A DNA stretch of 50,556 nt, from the NCBI GenBank assembly GCA_017887695.1, contig JAGHHM010000001.1:1-50556 (forward strand), given 5' to 3'. The stretch is from Oscillospiraceae bacterium (GTDB taxonomy: Bacteria > Bacillota > Clostridia > Oscillospirales > Oscillospiraceae). Shown here piece by piece: positions 49,739 through 50,556 of the stretch. The notes below the pieces were generated by a model. It worked only from the letters and a program-made list of their open reading frames with translations, was not told the origin of the DNA and made no database searches. Within the stretch, counting starts at the first letter, position 1; the number at the start of each line of letters is the position of its first letter. The position numbers were made by a program, and so were the translations under genes.

Positions 49739-50556
49739 AAGGAATCTGGCGATGCAAGCAGTACTGCCACACGTAGTCGTCCAGTCCTTTATACTGTGGG
49801 TCCCAGAGATAGGTCCCGTATTGGAAACCATTGTCTGTTAAATGACGCTTCAGATTCTTATACCCATTTTCAACATGTGGATTTGTCAGGAAGTCCATAT
49901 CAAACGCAGTCATGATCTTCCTCACCCCTTTTTCCCGTAGCTGAACAAGCACACCATCAAGCTGTGACAAGGCGCTCACACCTGCTACTGCGAGCACAGT
50001 CTGGCTTGTCAATTCGTGAACGATGTCCGCTTTCATAGGTCCTTCCGTCAGAATTATCTTCTCACACGGTTTACCCGCGATATGGATCCATGCTTCCGCT
50101 TTACATCCATCATCTTTTCCAATGCTGGATATCCAGCGAAACTTTCTGCGTGTTGCATTGTCTCTCCGGATTTGTAGGCCTTGAATCCTTCCGTCCAGAT
50201 CTCTCACTGGGATCAGTATTCCTCTGCTCTCATGGATGAATGTCCATTGCCCGTCCTTGCGATAGAATCCTGGAACACCAGAAAGATAAAATCCTTCCGC
50301 GAGGAGCTGTTTGGCCAATGTCTTCATTCCAACAATCGGCGTTGTCTTATACCCAAGCGTGATAATCTTTTCTTCGGACAATCCACGCGACACCAGGTTA
50401 GCCCGGTGATCTGACGCGAGCGTCAGCCGACTAAGCATCGCCTCATAAGTCGCATGACGCGAGTCAATGTCTGTCAAAGGACATTCCTGTACATCCGAAA
50501 ATCCAGCGGAGTCGTTCTCTCCACACTTATCTCGTCTAGGCGAACCCAGTCGGGTA
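49737..50556 (-). CDS. Toprim-domain DNA primase-like protein, 3' part (5' end outside window)
   Basis: At least 272 codons are open to the window edge. The ORF track begins at an internal TTG, but the frame continues upstream (SPRRDKCGENDSAGF...). The visible part has a DUF3854/Toprim-like core: IPVRDLDGRIQGLQIRRDN, then IILTEGPMKADIVHEL (the Toprim Glu), VLAVAGVSALSQLDGVL and IMTAFDMDFLTNPHV (the DxD). Two Cys just inside the edge may be the end of a CHC2-type zinc finger. Such proteins prime replication or act in conjugative elements and plasmids. It is followed by a terminator and the ParM-like gene. Confidence 0.8.
   Translation of the reverse strand, partial: TRLGSPRRDKCGENDSAGFSDVQECPLTDIDSRHATYEAMLSRLTLASDHRANLVSRGLSEEKIITLGYKTTPIVGMKTLAKQLLAEGFYLSGVPGFYRKDGQWTFIHESRGILIPVRDLDGRIQGLQIRRDNATRRKFRWISSIGKDDGCKAEAWIHIAGKPCEKIILTEGPMKADIVHELTSQTVLAVAGVSALSQLDGVLVQLREKGVRKIMTAFDMDFLTNPHVENGYKNLKRHLTDNGFQYGTYLWDPQYKGLDDYVWQYCLHRQIP

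Larger units (their letters stand above)
34576..50556. mobile_element. Integrative element inserted at tRNA-Arg (left part; right end outside window)
   Basis: An integrase gene pointing into the 3' end of tRNA-Arg, an Xis-like gene, an abrupt fall in GC content at about 34.6 kb, Tn916-like sigma genes, a ParM-type partition pair and a primase together indicate an ICE or an integrated plasmid. No second copy of the tRNA 3' end (GGGTTCGAATCCC...) is seen in the window, so the right attachment site should lie beyond 50,556. The left boundary is approximate: the attachment core probably lies within the tRNA T arm or 3' end. Confidence 0.75.

Noticed and set aside
34576-50556. Search for a CRISPR array or a second attachment site
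   Set aside because: No regularly spaced short repeats were seen, and no repeat of the tRNA 3' end occurs within the window.

Overview
The window reads as the chromosome of a high-GC, endospore-forming clostridial Firmicute. An Oscillospiraceae-type gut anaerobe (Flavonifractor/Intestinimonas-like) is my best guess. The reasons are the complete spoIIAA-spoIIAB-sigF operon, a HrcA/CIRCE-controlled clpB, a cobalamin riboswitch over an anaerobic-type cbi operon, a partial NfnA-like flavoprotein and GC-rich codon use. The taxonomic call is inference; no rRNA is present.

Bases 1 to about 34,600 are dense GC-rich core genome. In order they hold: the 5' end of an NfnA-like gene and a Crp/Fnr-family regulator; clpB with its CIRCE operator; a cytoplasmic-looking BMP-domain protein overlapping a metallophosphoesterase, followed by a two-domain polyphosphate:AMP phosphotransferase; a PRK06851-like ATPase with a decayed second half; a three-gene glycerol-3-phosphate-oxidase-like operon (FAD/[2Fe-2S] oxidoreductase, FAD oxidoreductase, DUF1667) behind a terminator-containing leader; divergent ppk1; plsY-queH; riboswitch-cbiA-cbiB-cobD-cbiP; spoIIAA-AB-sigF; an opposite-strand run pncB-cls-cobO-pepT; a type II pantothenate kinase; ilvE; and a heterodimeric ABC exporter. 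Two polyphosphate enzymes (PAP and PPK1) lie within 7 kb. cobO, downstream of the riboswitch operon but on the other strand, complements the cobalamin genes.

At 34,499 there is a tRNA-Arg(ACG) with its own promoter and terminator. A tyrosine integrase pointing toward it and an excisionase-like gene follow at once. From there to the end of the window the DNA is much more AT-rich and carries mobile-element functions: a small IS200/IS605-like non-autonomous element, a secreted 2,053-residue RHS/YD-repeat polymorphic toxin with its probable immunity gene, two tandem 1.49-kb orphan toxin/immunity modules plus the remnant of a third, a Tn916-like split sigma operon behind an elaborate attenuator-like leader, a ParM/ParR-type partition pair, and the 3' part of a Toprim-type primase. 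This looks like the integrase-proximal part of an integrative element (ICE or integrated plasmid) whose far end lies beyond the window.

The most unusual parts are two. First is the RHS array: conserved outer segments flank a diverged core made of the toxin C-terminus plus the immunity N-terminus, the pattern expected if specificity is exchanged by recombination. Second is the leader of the sigma operon: a 27-codon ORF, a strong terminator with no promoter-sized gap after it, a 7-codon ORF with an ideal Shine-Dalgarno sequence, and two mutually exclusive hairpins ending next to the sigma-gene ribosome binding site.
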